Below, piece by piece: positions 20,990 through 33,711 of a DNA stretch of 64,000 bases. The position numbers and the translations under genes are program-made. This DNA is from Sacculina carcini (Eukaryota > Arthropoda > Thecostraca > Sacculinidae): the NCBI GenBank assembly GCA_916048095.2, contig OU696592.1, forward strand, positions 3,723,927-3,787,926. Reading direction: 5' to 3'. Each line of letters opens with the position of its first letter. The stretch's first letter is position 1. The notes beneath the pieces are model-generated. The model saw nothing but the letters and a program-made list of their open reading frames with translations. It had not been told where the DNA came from and searched no databases.

Positions 20990-21350
20990 CCAGTAGCGTA
21001 CAGAGTGAAATAGTACTACAAACGACAAGATCTGTCCATGCAAATGCCGTACTGATCGTCTTGTTTCTCTCCCACAATCACGCCAAAGCAATCCAAACGA
21101 CGGAGGTGGTTGCCGATTCAGTTTTGGACGTATACATGGTCCCCGACTTTCAAGGGCGGCATTCTGACAGTGTGCTCTGATAAACGCTCACGCTGACAGA
21201 TGTGGTGTCGAACGAGGGCTGATTCAAGCTGGTCAGCGCTCAAACGCCATATAGTCGCTGGCAGGTAGGAGTCCGGATGAACCGGCTGAAACTCCACAAT
21301 TTGGCGCCTGAAGCCGATTTGTATAACGATAGTCTTAACCGCGGGGCCAC
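20990..21350 (-). pseudogene. Decayed Ty3/Gypsy integrase C-terminus, copy 2
   Basis: Minus-strand frame ending at about 21118 contains F-x-PVHP, then W-R-L-S-A-D, L-S-E-H-T and P-P-L-K-V-G-D-H-V-Y-V-Q-N. After a stop, G-N-H-x2-R-R and D-D-Q-Y-G-I-x-M-D follow in the same frame. It is the less decayed of the two paralogous remnants. No LTR or upstream catalytic domain remains. Confidence 0.65.
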
Positions 21351-21650
21351 GACCATTTACCCCAACGTACCAACTGATCCAAAGATAATACGATGCGATG
21401 AAAACCAGCGATGGCAAAGATTGGGCGCATTCTCCAATGGCGTACCTAGTGACTGAAAATTCCGCGAGTGACCATTTGGTCACTCGCGTAATTGGTCCAA
21501 TTTTCCCATCAGCTGTATGAACTTCAGTGGTTTTCAAACTGTTTAATGCTCAGATGTGCCGTTGAATGATTGCCCTGTGTAAACTGCTTAATGCGCCAAT
21601 TCGAAAAGCCATTTTAAGAGGTCAAGAGGTTATATAAAGGATATATATGT

Positions 21651-21768
21651 ATTGTATATATATATATATATATATACAAACGTTTATATACAAACGTATA
21701 TATACAAACGTATATATACAAACGTATATATACAAACGTATATATACAAACGTATATATACAAACGTA

Positions 21769-21805
<37 letters not shown>

Positions 21806-21807
21806 CA

Positions 21808-21851
<44 letters not shown>
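21651..21851. repeat. (TA)n and TATACAAACG array
   Basis: About 20 bp of TA, seven imperfect TATACAAACGTA-type units, then further TA runs separated by AGTGCAAAA. It directly abuts the left repeat of the Penelope-like element. Confidence 0.95.
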
Positions 21852-21860
21852 CGCAAAAAG

Positions 21861-22276
21861 TGAACGTCGTGTATTCACATAAATGCCAAACTGGAGACTG
21901 CAGTCTCCGTAATTCTGAATACATCGGCCACACAACAACAACTTTGCACAAGCGACTCACTGCTCACTTGCACGACGGCGCTATTTTTCGGCACTACGCG
22001 CAAGAGCATAAGATCAAACTCAACAGAACAATCCTCACTGACAATACATCCGTCATTTGCCAGGAGCATAACATCAGAAAGCTCAAAATGATAGAGGCAG
22101 TGTTGATTTGTACGCGGAAACCAACTATAAACGTCCAACAACAGCCTGACGTAATTCTTCCATCTATTAGACAGCAAAACAACATCAACAACCAACAGAG
22201 AAGCGCATCACAACATCCTGCACCTAGCCAGAATTTATCTACATCAAACGGCAGTGCAAATGTGCACTCGGCATGA
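21861..22276 (+). pseudogene. PLE ORF C-terminal fragment (GIY-YIG)
   Basis: Encodes the last ~138 residues of the PLE protein, starting at the V-N-V-V-Y segment and identical to the end of the full ORF. The upstream RT part is missing and TA repeat lies in its place, so it is a truncated copy within the left pseudo-LTR. Confidence 0.9.
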
Positions 22277-22383
22277 ATTTTATATACTTTTATATTGGAA
22301 TTTTCTAGAGTATTTAACGTCTCATTCAAATTTGATTTTCAGTTTAGTGTATATTTATTTACGATTGTTATGTGTATATATAT

Positions 22384-22427
22384 GCCCCTGAAGATGACAT
22401 TAATATATGTCGAAAGGTGCCTCGGGC
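22384..22427 (+). ncRNA. Hammerhead ribozyme motif, left
   Basis: Matches a minimal type I hammerhead. Stem I strands are GCCC (22384-22387) and GGGC (22424-22427). The core CTGAAGA is at 22388-22394 and GAAA at 22412-22415. Stem II pairs GACAT (22396-22400) with ATGTC (22407-22411). A very short stem III pairs AGG with CCT around a two-base loop. The predicted cleavage site is after C22423. One extra U (22395) between the core and stem II is a deviation. PLEs are known to carry such ribozymes in their terminal repeats. Confidence 0.8.
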
Positions 22428-22431
22428 AAAA

Positions 22432-24942
22432 ATGAGTTTTTCGGTACTACTGGGAAAGCTCTCTGAGAACCAGAAGAAGCTGGTGAGACGTATAGAGAAA
22501 TGTACATACAAAAGAAACAACACAGAAAATGCTGTCGAATTTAACAGAGCCTGCATTACAAATGGCCTACTTCCAAGATATACCCTTCGTCGAAAGGCTA
22601 ACAGCAGAAATTCTCCAGATGAGAGAGGTTTATACCTCAAAGAAGAACTAAGCAGAAAACAAGAACAGCTGGTACAACATGAGTATGAACTCAAAAGACT
22701 ACAAGATGAGTGGACAAGGACTGCGCCTGATAATGAGACCAAAGCTCTCATCAACAGAGCCATTGAAAGGTTATCACAAGACCATCTTTTCGCAGAGAGA
22801 AAACGGACGGGACATAAACTGTCAACACTATACGGTGGGTCAATTAAATTAGCAGATAAGGTTGATCAATACGTCAATTTAAGTACCAAAGTATTGACAG
22901 AAACACAAAAAGAGTTGTTGAATCTTGGATTCAACTGCCACTACATGTCCAAAGAGAAACAATTTAACAAACGCATTGAGCTTGAAATCCTGCTAGACGA
23001 CATATACCATCATGAAAAAAGTGGCAAATTAGAAACATCACCAACATTACAGGCTGAGATTATAAGAGAGGCCCAAATCCGAAGAGGTCACGCCAGAACA
23101 TCAATCTTCACTGCGAATTTACAACAAGCAGCAAAGGAGTTGAGAGACGATTCAAGCATTGTAATTAGGAAAGCCGATAAATCTTCATCATATGTCATTT
23201 TAGGAAGCGAGCAATATCACAACAAGCTGCGCCAAATACTAAATGATAACAGCAAATTCAGGAAAATCGCGAGAAATCCAACTGCTTCTCTCAAAACTGA
23301 ACTAAACAAACTCATAAGAAAGTGCAATAGTAGAAGCACAACGAAACTTTCACTTATAGAAGGAGACCATAAACTTGCATATATATACGGAAATGTCAAA
23401 ACACACAAGCCAGATTATCCATTACGTCCTATCATTAGTCAAGTACCATCGTTGACGTATAAATTAGCGAAACAATTGAATGGCTTGATTTCGCCGCATA
23501 TTCCATCAGCATTCAGTCTCAGATCATCAACTGAGCTAATAGACATTTTGAGAGCTGCAACACCATCTCGCCTTATGTGTTCTCTTGACGTGGAATCCTT
23601 ATTCACGAATGTTCCGGTGGATGAGACGATTAATATCATTTGTGATTATATATATCATAAACATGCTGCAGTACTGGACATTCCTGAGCATCATCTTCGT
23701 AGGTTATTAAGTGCGTGTACCAAAGAATCACCGTTCCTCTCACCTGACGGTGACATGTACGTACAATGTGACGGAGTAGCTATGGGCTCACCCCTTGGAG
23801 TTACTTTTGCAAATTTTTACATGGGTCACCTAGAAGAAGAATGCTTTAAAAACCATCCGGACATGAAACCATCTATATATGTACGGTATATAGATGACAT
23901 TTTTGTAAACATGGAAGACGAAATGAACTTGCATGCAATCAAGGACTACTTTGAAAAAAACTCCTGTTTAAAATTTACCATCGAAAATGAAGCAAACAAC
24001 AAACTCCCATTTCTGGACATACTGATTCAAAGAGACGTAACATCATTCATAACATCGGTGCAAGTGAAATCCACAAATCTAGGTTTTTGCATGAATGCAA
24101 AGAGTGAATGCCCAGAGCAATACAAACGCAGTGTAATTAGCTCGTACATCAAGAGGGCGCTAACTCACTGTTCAACATGGACTAATACAGACGCGGAAAT
24201 CAATAGAGTCGGCAAATTATTGACTAATAATGGCTACACACAAAAAGACATCGATGACGTAATCAGACAAAAACTACATGACTTCATGATTACGAATGAA
24301 AACAACCAAGACAGAGACCAAGATACACTCAAATTATATTACAGAAACACTATGAGCTCAAATTACAAACAAGACGAGACTGCACTTCAGAAAATCATTA
24401 GGAAACACGTTACTCCATGTCAACCAGAAACAAAAATTAAACTAGTCATTTACTACAAAACTCGAAAAACATACCAGTCGATTGTCAAGAATAGCTGCCT
24501 ACCAAGGACCGAAGAGACGCAAAAAGTGAACGTCGTGTATTCACATAAATGCCAAACTGGAGACTGCAGTCTCCGTAATTCTGAATACATCGGCCACACA
24601 ACAACAACTTTGCACAAGCGACTCACTGCTCACTTGCACGACGGCGCTATTTTTCGGCACTACGCGCAAGAGCATAAGATCAAACTCAACAGAACAATCC
24701 TCACTGACAATACATCCGTCATTTGCCAGGAGCATAACATCAGAAAGCTCAAAATGATAGAGGCAGTGTTGATTTGTACGCGGAAACCAACTATAAACGT
24801 CCAACAACAGCCTGACGTAATTCTTCCATCTATTAGACAGCAAAACAACATCAACAACCAACAGAGAAGCGCATCACAACATCCTGCACCTAGCCAGAAT
24901 TTATCTACATCAAACGGCAGTGCAAATGTGCACTCGGCATGA
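22432..24942 (+). CDS. PLE reverse transcriptase with GIY-YIG endonuclease
   Basis: An 836-residue protein that copies element RNA into DNA and nicks the target. I choose the ATG at 22432 since it lies just after the ribozyme; the in-frame ATG at 22372 would place the ribozyme inside the coding region. Order: an N-terminal region of about 300 residues; H-K-P-x-Y-P-L-R-P-I-I-S (about 330); motif A C-S-L-D-V-E-S-L-F-T-N-V-P (about 384); G-V-A-M-G-S-P-L-G (motif B); V-R-Y-I-D-D-I-F (motif C, about 482-489); L-P-F-L-D-I-L-I (motif D/E). The C-terminal domain starts near 699 with V-N-V-V-Y and Y-I-G at about 718, with Cys/His residues typical of the PLE-type GIY-YIG fold. The C-terminal tail is Q/N/S-rich. 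There are no stops or frameshifts, so this may be an active copy. Confidence 0.92.
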   Translation: MSFSVLLGKLSENQKKLVRRIEKCTYKRNNTENAVEFNRACITNGLLPRYTLRRKANSRNSPDERGLYLKEELSRKQEQLVQHEYELKRLQDEWTRTAPDNETKALINRAIERLSQDHLFAERKRTGHKLSTLYGGSIKLADKVDQYVNLSTKVLTETQKELLNLGFNCHYMSKEKQFNKRIELEILLDDIYHHEKSGKLETSPTLQAEIIREAQIRRGHARTSIFTANLQQAAKELRDDSSIVIRKADKSSSYVILGSEQYHNKLRQILNDNSKFRKIARNPTASLKTELNKLIRKCNSRSTTKLSLIEGDHKLAYIYGNVKTHKPDYPLRPIISQVPSLTYKLAKQLNGLISPHIPSAFSLRSSTELIDILRAATPSRLMCSLDVESLFTNVPVDETINIICDYIYHKHAAVLDIPEHHLRRLLSACTKESPFLSPDGDMYVQCDGVAMGSPLGVTFANFYMGHLEEECFKNHPDMKPSIYVRYIDDIFVNMEDEMNLHAIKDYFEKNSCLKFTIENEANNKLPFLDILIQRDVTSFITSVQVKSTNLGFCMNAKSECPEQYKRSVISSYIKRALTHCSTWTNTDAEINRVGKLLTNNGYTQKDIDDVIRQKLHDFMITNENNQDRDQDTLKLYYRNTMSSNYKQDETALQKIIRKHVTPCQPETKIKLVIYYKTRKTYQSIVKNSCLPRTEETQKVNVVYSHKCQTGDCSLRNSEYIGHTTTTLHKRLTAHLHDGAIFRHYAQEHKIKLNRTILTDNTSVICQEHNIRKLKMIEAVLICTRKPTINVQQQPDVILPSIRQQNNINNQQRSASQHPAPSQNLSTSNGSANVHSA

Positions 24943-25241
24943 ATTTTATATACTTTTATATTGGAATTTTCTAGAGTATTTAACGTCTCATTCAAATTTG
25001 ATTTTCAGTTTAGTGTATATTTATTTACGATTGTTATGTGTATATATATGCCCCTGAAGATGACATTAATATATGTCGAAAGGTGCCTCGGGCAAAAATG
25101 AGTTTTTCGGTACTACTGGGAAAGCTCTCTGAGAACCAGAAGAAGCTGGTGAGACGTATAGAGAAATGTACATACAAAAGAAACAACACAGAAAATGCTG
25201 TCGAATTTAACAGAGCCTGCATTACAAATGGCCTACTTCCA

Positions 25242-25248
<7 letters not shown>
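24518..25248 (+). repeat. PLE right pseudo-LTR
   Basis: Identical counterpart of 21852-22582. It ends where the second copy of the ORF start (from 25098) runs into TA repeats after about 50 codons. Confidence 0.92.
25050..25093 (+). ncRNA. Hammerhead ribozyme motif, right
   Basis: Same 44-nt motif as at 22384-22427, exactly 2,666 bp downstream. Predicted cleavage is after C25089. Cleavage at both sites would release a 2,666-nt unit-length RNA spanning 22424-25089. Confidence 0.8.
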
Positions 25249-25412
<164 letters not shown>

Positions 25413-25415
25413 TAT

Positions 25416-28376
25416 ACAAATTTTAAAAATAAAACCAAAAAAAGTTATCGCGGTGAAAATACAAAATGAACCCTGAAAAATGCGAAAATTTTGGTCAATA
25501 TTCCTGCATCTACTCCTCATAAACCAGAAATGGTACAGCCAAACAGATTATACCACTGTGTAGAAAATATTCTGTTCTACGCGATAGGCTATAATTAATA
25601 TCCAAAAATTAAATATAAAATATGTAAAAATGACAAAATTTCAGTCTACATTCAAAATTATATTTAAGCTCGACGCGTCCGATTTTCTGTACTTTTTTCT
25701 CTATTTCTCAGCAACTAACTATGACACATCTAAATAAATATTACCATCATGCTGGGAATTTTGTTTTCTACAGCACGGTATAATTTTTAATTTTCCAGAG
25801 TGTATTAAAAAAAGTTACGGCGGTGTGAAGTCAAAATGACAAAGTCAAAAAGGCAAAATTAGCACTTGAAACCGTGAATATTTTGGTAAATATTCCGCTA
25901 TCTATTCCTCATATACCAGCAATGGTACAGCTATAAAAATTCAACTATTGTGTGGAGAATTTTGTGTTCTACAAGATAAGCTATAATTTATACCCACAAA
26001 TGATACAAAAAAACGTGTAAAATTGGCAAAATTCTCAAATACATCCAAAATTACACTTGAACACCGGGCGACTAAAATTAATTCATTTTTCTACTATTTC
26101 TCAGTAACTATTTGTTACACATAAAAATAAATTATACCATCGTTCTAGAAATATTGTCTTCTACAATACGGTATAATTTGTAATTTTCCAAAGGGTATTT
26201 GAAGGAAGTTACGGCGGTGTAAAGTCAAAAGGACATATTGCCAATTTGACAGCTATTATGCGCACTTGCGATTACACAGGAATATACACCGATTAAATTT
26301 CACTGAAGCCCAATCACAATTAAGAATGCATCATATTATCTCCAAGCATGGATGGTGTGGTTTTATTGCGTACAGTTTAATTAATGCTACACTATACTGA
26401 ATAGAAAGTCTTTATTGTCCTCAATATTTACACATCAAATGTTCCGCACGACGGGCGGGTAAAATGCTACTTGGAACAAAGCAAGCTACTGAATTTTACT
26501 GTGTAATTTAATTGGTTTAATTTCAAGCTGCATACGCTTGAGTTGCATAAGGATACGGGTTGTAATATCATGTAATGCCAACTTATGCTGTTTTAGCGGA
26601 AGCATTAACCTGGAATTATAGAGATGACAGAAGGTTGCATTGTTTTGATAGTGTTGTGGAAAAACATGTTTTCTAAATTGAAACATAAATTTCACATTTA
26701 GACTTTTATATTAGCTATAACTTTCCTGTGGGTTTGTTTTTCTTTTTCAATTTGCACTAATTTTTGTATTAATTGAATATAAATTATATTTTATGAACTG
26801 TTCCGCACGACGGGCGAATTAAATGTATCTATAAAGAGTGGGTTTAAATGATAGCGAGGTATATGATATTTTGCTAGCAGTAAATATTCTAGCGATAAAA
26901 GTAGAATAGCTCTTAAGCAAATGATTTTGGAGAATGATGTGAACCTTTAAATATATTTTGCGATCTGATGATATATGTATTAGGAATAATACGTAGCAGA
27001 ATATAGATTGCATAATATAATATCGGCTGTAATATCAAGGGCTGTATTATCGGTGTAATCCAAAAAATAACAACTGTATGAATATGATGCATTAGTGGAA
27101 GCATTAACCGGGAATAATGAGATAATATGATAATGGTGTATAATTATATCGCATTATGCAACAAATGTGAATTTAGCTACCTTACAGTTTGGTCCCGATA
27201 CTATATTGGCGGGTTGAGAGAAAATTATTGGTGGGCCGCGTGTTTGGGACCCCTGGGGTAGATAATCTCAGTCTTCTGATTACAAATTATGATCGCATCA
27301 GTATATTTTGTGATCACAAACTAATAAGTTAAATCACCTCAGACTAGGCTGAGAGCGGTCAAGATTGAATGGATGGGTTGGGTTGGGTAGGTTTGACTCA
27401 GGTTATATTGGGTTTTAATGATAGCGGAAAATATATAAATTTTAACAATAAATATTATAGCGGTAAAAGTGAAATAGTACTTAAGCAAATGATATTGGGG
27501 AATGATGCTAAGTAATAAACATAGTTTGGAAACATTCTGATGAAAAGATTTCATCATCTTTCATTGTTTGTTTCGTGTTTGTGTTCTGAATTATACCACA
27601 CGACGGGAAGATTTATATATCAGGCGGGTTGAGGGATAATATTTGTCAAAATAAAACAAAAATATTCACATTTAGACTTTTCTATTGGTTAAGATATTTA
27701 TAGGTTACATTTTTTGCTTTTCAATTTGTATTCATTATATTTTATGGATTTGATATGAATTTTATTGTAAGAGTTGTTCCGCACGACGGGTGGGTTTAAA
27801 AAAGTGTTTTTAGATCATTTTTTCAAATGGTTCATTTAATAAGGTATTTTTTTTGAAAATAAAAATGTTCCGCGGGCAGCAACTATAGACAATAGAACGT
27901 TCAATTTTCCCTGTAGAATTAATCCATACACAAAACCAATTGATTTGACTTCAAATATGAATTTTATTGTATGAATTGTTCCCCACGACGGGCGGGTTTA
28001 AAAAAGATGTTCCATTTTTTAGTTCATTTTTTTCAAATGGTTCATTTAAAAAATGTATTTTTTACAAATAAAAATGCTCCGCGGACAGCAACTATAGACA
28101 ATAGAACGTTCAATTTACCCTGTAGAATTAATCCATACACAAAACCAATGGATTTGACTTCAAGATCCAGAACGGATCGTGTTCGAGTTCTGAATTATTC
28201 AGCACGACGGGCGGGTATAAAAATGACTCAGGCGGACTGAGGGGAAATATTTTGTCGAAATAAAAATAATTAAACTTATAATTTTCAATTGATTAATATT
28301 TTTATGAGTGTACCCTATTTCATTTTAATTTTTCCATATCTTTTTACGAATTGAATATGAATTTCATGTTTCATTC
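25416..28376 (+). mobile_element. AT-rich nest of Helitron-like non-autonomous repeats (forward)
   Basis: Contains GTTA(C/T)GGCGGTG-type subrepeats (25445, 25812, 26210) that appear reverse-complemented at 37830-38530, 45240, 47330 and 60440. It also has repeated GC-rich islands reading about TTCCGCACGACGGGCGGGT (26441, 26800, 27777, 27980, 28195) in otherwise AT-rich DNA. Such an island, a CCGC/GCGG hairpin followed by an AT-rich tail and CTAG, is complete at 47907-48483 and resembles a Helitron 3' end. No Rep/helicase frame is present, so these would be non-autonomous. The class assignment is inference. Confidence 0.5.
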
Positions 28377-29376
28377 ATGGCGCAGATTGCCGAATGAGAC
28401 GGCGTTGTGCATTATAGCTCAGCTGCGGCAGATTGTGATTGAGCGTGGACCGTTTGAGGAGCTGTTACTGGACAACTCTACGGCGTTCCGGTCGGCTGCG
28501 ATGGAGCAGTTCGCCGACGAGTGGTGCATTTCTTTGCGATTCCGAGCCGCATACGCCCCGGGCGGTAACGGGATCGTGGAGCGAAATCACCGTACGATCA
28601 AAAGGATCGCAGCGAGGGGACATATTTCCCCGGAGGAGGCGACGTTCTGGTACAACGTTACGCCGCGCAAAGAGACTCAGGTGAGCACTATTCCCTCGAG
28701 GTGTATTTTCAGATACGATTGGCGTCTTCCATTTGAGACCGGCCGCAGGGACGCTGATGACCAGACAACAGCGTTTGCCGTTGGTGACGAGGTGTGGGTG
28801 AAACCGCCGATCCCGTCATGTACAACGCCGTGGACCCTCGGGAAGGTGACCAGGGTCGTCTCACAGCACGTTGTGTGCGTAGATGGCATGCCGCGCCATG
28901 TGCGCGACCTGCGCAAGCGTCGCTGTGCCGGCCATAGTGGAGCCATAGACGAGACCGGCACTCATGGCGACGTGGAACCGACCAGCGGCGGTTGGGATGT
29001 GGATGCGACCGGCAATCGCGGAGATGTGGAGCCACCCGGTGGAGCCACCCGGTGTAGCTTAGACCTGAGCGGTGATGGCGGACGGGACTAGGCGGCCGAT
29101 AGTCCCGGCGGTGACAGAACACCTGACAGCCTGCCACCTGAGCGTCTGGCTATTGGCGAGGGCGTGGATGCGGACCGTGTGTCTGTGGAGCAGGAACCTG
29201 GTGAGCCCTCAGAGGACGTGAGTGTACATACTGCTCGAGAGAATGTCGGAGAGGGCGTCGCGGCTGAGAGAGTCGAGGATGAGGCTGCAGTCGAGCAGCC
29301 GAGGCGGTCAACGAGGAGACGTCGACTGCCGGCATGGTTAAACGAGTACGTGTGTCTATCCGATGATGAAGTTTAA
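28377..29376 (+). pseudogene. pol: Gypsy-1 integrase fragment (duplicated copy)
   Basis: Corresponds to 7028-8027 of Gypsy-1 at a constant offset of 21,349 bp. It covers the second half of the integrase core (the last D and the E of D,D35E remain; the first D is missing) and the variable tail. A TAG at 29089-29091 replaces a sense codon, so this copy is more decayed than Gypsy-1. The left edge is a sharp break against Helitron-like AT-rich DNA. Confidence 0.9.
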
Positions 29377-29433
29377 CCGTGCGTGTTTGCAAGCGTGATT
29401 GTTGTGAGCTTTCAGGTGAAAAGCTGGGGAAGA

Positions 29434-29756
29434 TGTGGCGTTGTTGTCGAGTGGCATGCGGTGTGACGTCATAGCGGTTCATTTGAGCCGAGTGGTGCGA
29501 GGTATGACGTCGCACGTTACTGCGCGCTGATTCGCCGCGACTTGAGTCTAGTGCCGGAGGCGTGTATCAGCCGGCGTGTGTGAAGCTGGCTTTGCGAGCG
29601 GTCGAGCGTCATTCGGTTGGTGGCCTGTGCCTTATAAGCATCGTTGCCGTGTGTTCGAGAATATTTCTGTTCGAGTGGACGAATTCTCGTCGTGTGCGCA
29701 TGTTACCTGCGCGAAGGTGAGAGTGCTTTGCCCCGTTGTTTCTCTGCTTGATTACA
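29434..29756 (+). repeat. Gypsy-1-type 3' LTR (duplicated copy)
   Basis: 323 bp, collinear with 8085-8407 and followed by the same GTATC and host flank. The element had therefore inserted before this segment was duplicated. Confidence 0.92.
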
Positions 29757-31074
<1,318 letters not shown>

Positions 31075-31300
31075 TGTTGGGCAGGGAAAACAAGAGTGAG
31101 TTCATCGTTACTGGTGTCCACGGATGTCTCCGCAGCTACTTCCAGCTTTGTTTATTGCCTCTCGGCCTCAAATGTCGCACGTGTCTGTACATACCATCCA
31201 CCTCCACACACTGTGCAGACACAACGTCAGTCACCACACCTGACCACCTTTCAGTGCACCTACTTCCTGGCTGTTTCAACCATACTCTGTCACCTTTTTT
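31075..31300. other. Unassigned sequence before the gap
   Basis: About 225 bp with no match noticed elsewhere in the window. The minus-strand frame from 31121 is short and partly follows the repeat to its left. Confidence 0.4.
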
Positions 31301-31500
31301 NNNNNNNNNNNNNNNNNNNNNNNNNNNNNNNNNNNNNNNNNNNNNNNNNNNNNNNNNNNNNNNNNNNNNNNNNNNNNNNNNNNNNNNNNNNNNNNNNNNN
31401 NNNNNNNNNNNNNNNNNNNNNNNNNNNNNNNNNNNNNNNNNNNNNNNNNNNNNNNNNNNNNNNNNNNNNNNNNNNNNNNNNNNNNNNNNNNNNNNNNNNN
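31301..31500. other. Assembly gap (200 N)
   Basis: Exactly 200 N, a conventional scaffold-gap length, so the true size is unknown. Confidence 0.99.
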
Positions 31501-31902
<402 letters not shown>

Positions 31903-32415
31903 AGCACATGCTAGCTCATCCATAAGTTGTAAAGGAACCTTGCAGAACATGAAGGGGACAGCTGAAAACTAGTCAGCAGCGGCAGGCAAAATGACAAACA
32001 AGCACACGTATACACTCAACATTAGTGTAGCACATTTCTAGCACCATATTATTATAGCACATTTGTTGTGAGCATGGGCTTGGTACATGACATCCACCAT
32101 GTCTACAATATCTACAGGTCCCCCTTTTACTAAGGAAAGTATCAGCCGCTCAAAGGCTGGGGTGTCATAGCCGCCATGCTACTCGCTGTGTCCTGCTTTT
32201 CATGGATATAAACGGAATACGCATAACGAACACACAAACAAACACAAATGAAAACAAACATCACACATTAAAAAAACATTACAACACACATTTTGAAAAT
32301 GGGTTTAAACACTTTGAAAACACACACATTTTGAAAATGGGTTTAGACATTTTGAAAATGGGTATGGGTCTAAACACATACAACCAAGCATATATATATA
32401 CATATCTATATATAC
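31903..32415. repeat. Duplicated block SD5, copy 1
   Basis: Matches 50447-50984, including short tandem TTTTGAAAATGGGTTTA units near 32290-32370 and a brief TA run. No gene. Confidence 0.85.
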
Positions 32416-32840
32416 TTGTGCGCCGGCGCGTTGTCGTGCAGCAGGACGACCCGGCGACGTTCGGGGCGCACTTCGGCCAGCTGCTGCTGCAGGCGTTCGA
32501 GTTGCTGCTGGTAGAAGGCAGCGTCGATGCACTGTTCCTAGGCAGCAGCTCCCACATGACGATTCCCCTTGTGTCCCAGATGACGTAGAGCATGGCCTTC
32601 TTGGGGTGCAGATCACCCTTGGCCTCTCGCTCAGGTTTCGCATCGGCATCGACCCACTGCATCGACATCTACGACCTTGAATCACTTGAACCAGTTGTTG
32701 GCCGTTTGACTGGTGAGGGTCCCGACGCCGAATGCAGCGTTGATACCGGAGACCGGTTGGCTCGCATTCTTGCCGGAGCTGAAGCCGTAGAGGAGCAACA
32801 GGCGCTGCTGGTCTTTCGAAAGCCACCCATCCAACAACAT
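32416..32840 (-). pseudogene. Internally deleted mariner transposase, copy 1
   Basis: On the minus strand the N-terminal helix-turn-helix segment (M-L-L-D-G-W-L-S-K-D-Q-Q-R-L ... F-G-V-G-T) is followed abruptly by the catalytic region (L-H-P-K-K-A-M-L-Y-V-I-W-D, W-E-L-L-P), with the linker and W-V-P-H region missing. After a frameshift it ends at L-L-H-D-N-A-P-A-H, the second catalytic Asp motif of mariners. The third Asp is absent. The GC content is clearly higher than its surroundings. Related fragments lie at 50985-51062 and 56641-57046. Confidence 0.8.
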
Positions 32841-33008
32841 TTTTGATTATAATATGGGCTCAACAGGCCAGGATATACGGTAGATTAAAGAAGAGATAAT
32901 GAAAAAATTAACTCACGTGCATGCTGGTTGTCTGCACCTGCTCCCCGGTTGAAGACCCACGAGCAAAATCCTCTTGTTTTGACAATGTAAAAAAACTTTC
33001 CCGGCAAT

Positions 33009-33690
33009 CTGATATATATATAACACAATTTGTTCTCAATACATACACACACAATACACAGAACACGAGGGTATGCTTTTAGCAATAGTACCAAACACAC
33101 ACACACATATATATACACCACAGGGATAAATACAAAAATTAACATAATGCACGATTATGAGATAGCACTCGGATATGATATTTTTTGTATTTGTTTTTTT
33201 CAATGCACGCACACACACATATACATATATACATACATATACCCGAGGAATTCAGCGCGAAGCTTGAGTATACATTACACCGGCAGTACCCAAGATGGAT
33301 TTGAAGAATACAGCCTCTAAGCACCCCAAAGCGAAGGAGATCTGAGGCGAATCTGATATATATATATAACACAATTTTTTCTCAATACATACACACACAA
33401 TACACAGAACACGAGAGTATGCTTTTAGCAATAGTACCAAACACACATACACATATATATACACCACAGGGATAAATACAAAAATTAACATAATGCACGA
33501 TTATGAGAGAGCACTCGGATATTATATTTTTTTGTATTTGTTTTTTTTCAATGCACGCACACACACATATACATATATACATACATATACCCGAGGAATT
33601 CAGCGCGAAGCTTGAGTATACATTACACCGGCAGTACCCAAGATGGATTTGAAGAATACAGCCTCTAAGCACCCCAAGGCGAAGGAGGAA
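33009..33690. repeat. Tandem duplication of ~342 bp
   Basis: Two direct copies, about 33009-33350 and 33351-33690, each beginning with CTGATATATATA and ending with AAGCACCCCAA(A/G)GCGAAGGAG. The equivalent single copy is at about 57212-57562, so the doubling happened in this locus only. Confidence 0.85.
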
Positions 33691-33707
33691 TGATGCTTGA
33701 AGCGTCT

Positions 33708-33711
33708 GTAT
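33708..33711. other. Empty target site of Gypsy-2
   Basis: GTAT in the context CGTCTGTATGCACTACACC. The filled loci have GTAT on both sides of the LTR (57582-57585 and 58105-58108), confirming a 4-bp target duplication. Confidence 0.85.

Larger units (their letters stand above)
19192..21650. repeat. Segmental duplication SD1, copy 2
   Basis: Counterpart of 550-2990 with the same internal order. It ends in the TA-rich array that carries the Penelope-like element. Confidence 0.9.
21852..22582 (+). repeat. PLE left pseudo-LTR
   Basis: Identical, base for base as far as I could compare, to 24518-25248. Contents in order: ORF 3' end with the GIY-YIG endonuclease (to 22276), about 107 bp of AT-rich spacer, the hammerhead motif, and the ORF 5' end. 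Confidence 0.92.

Noticed and set aside
32202..32826. Plus-strand frames and a 173-codon Arg-rich minus frame at the mariner remnant
   Set aside because: Wrong frames of the GC-rich transposase; mariner motifs lie in other minus frames.
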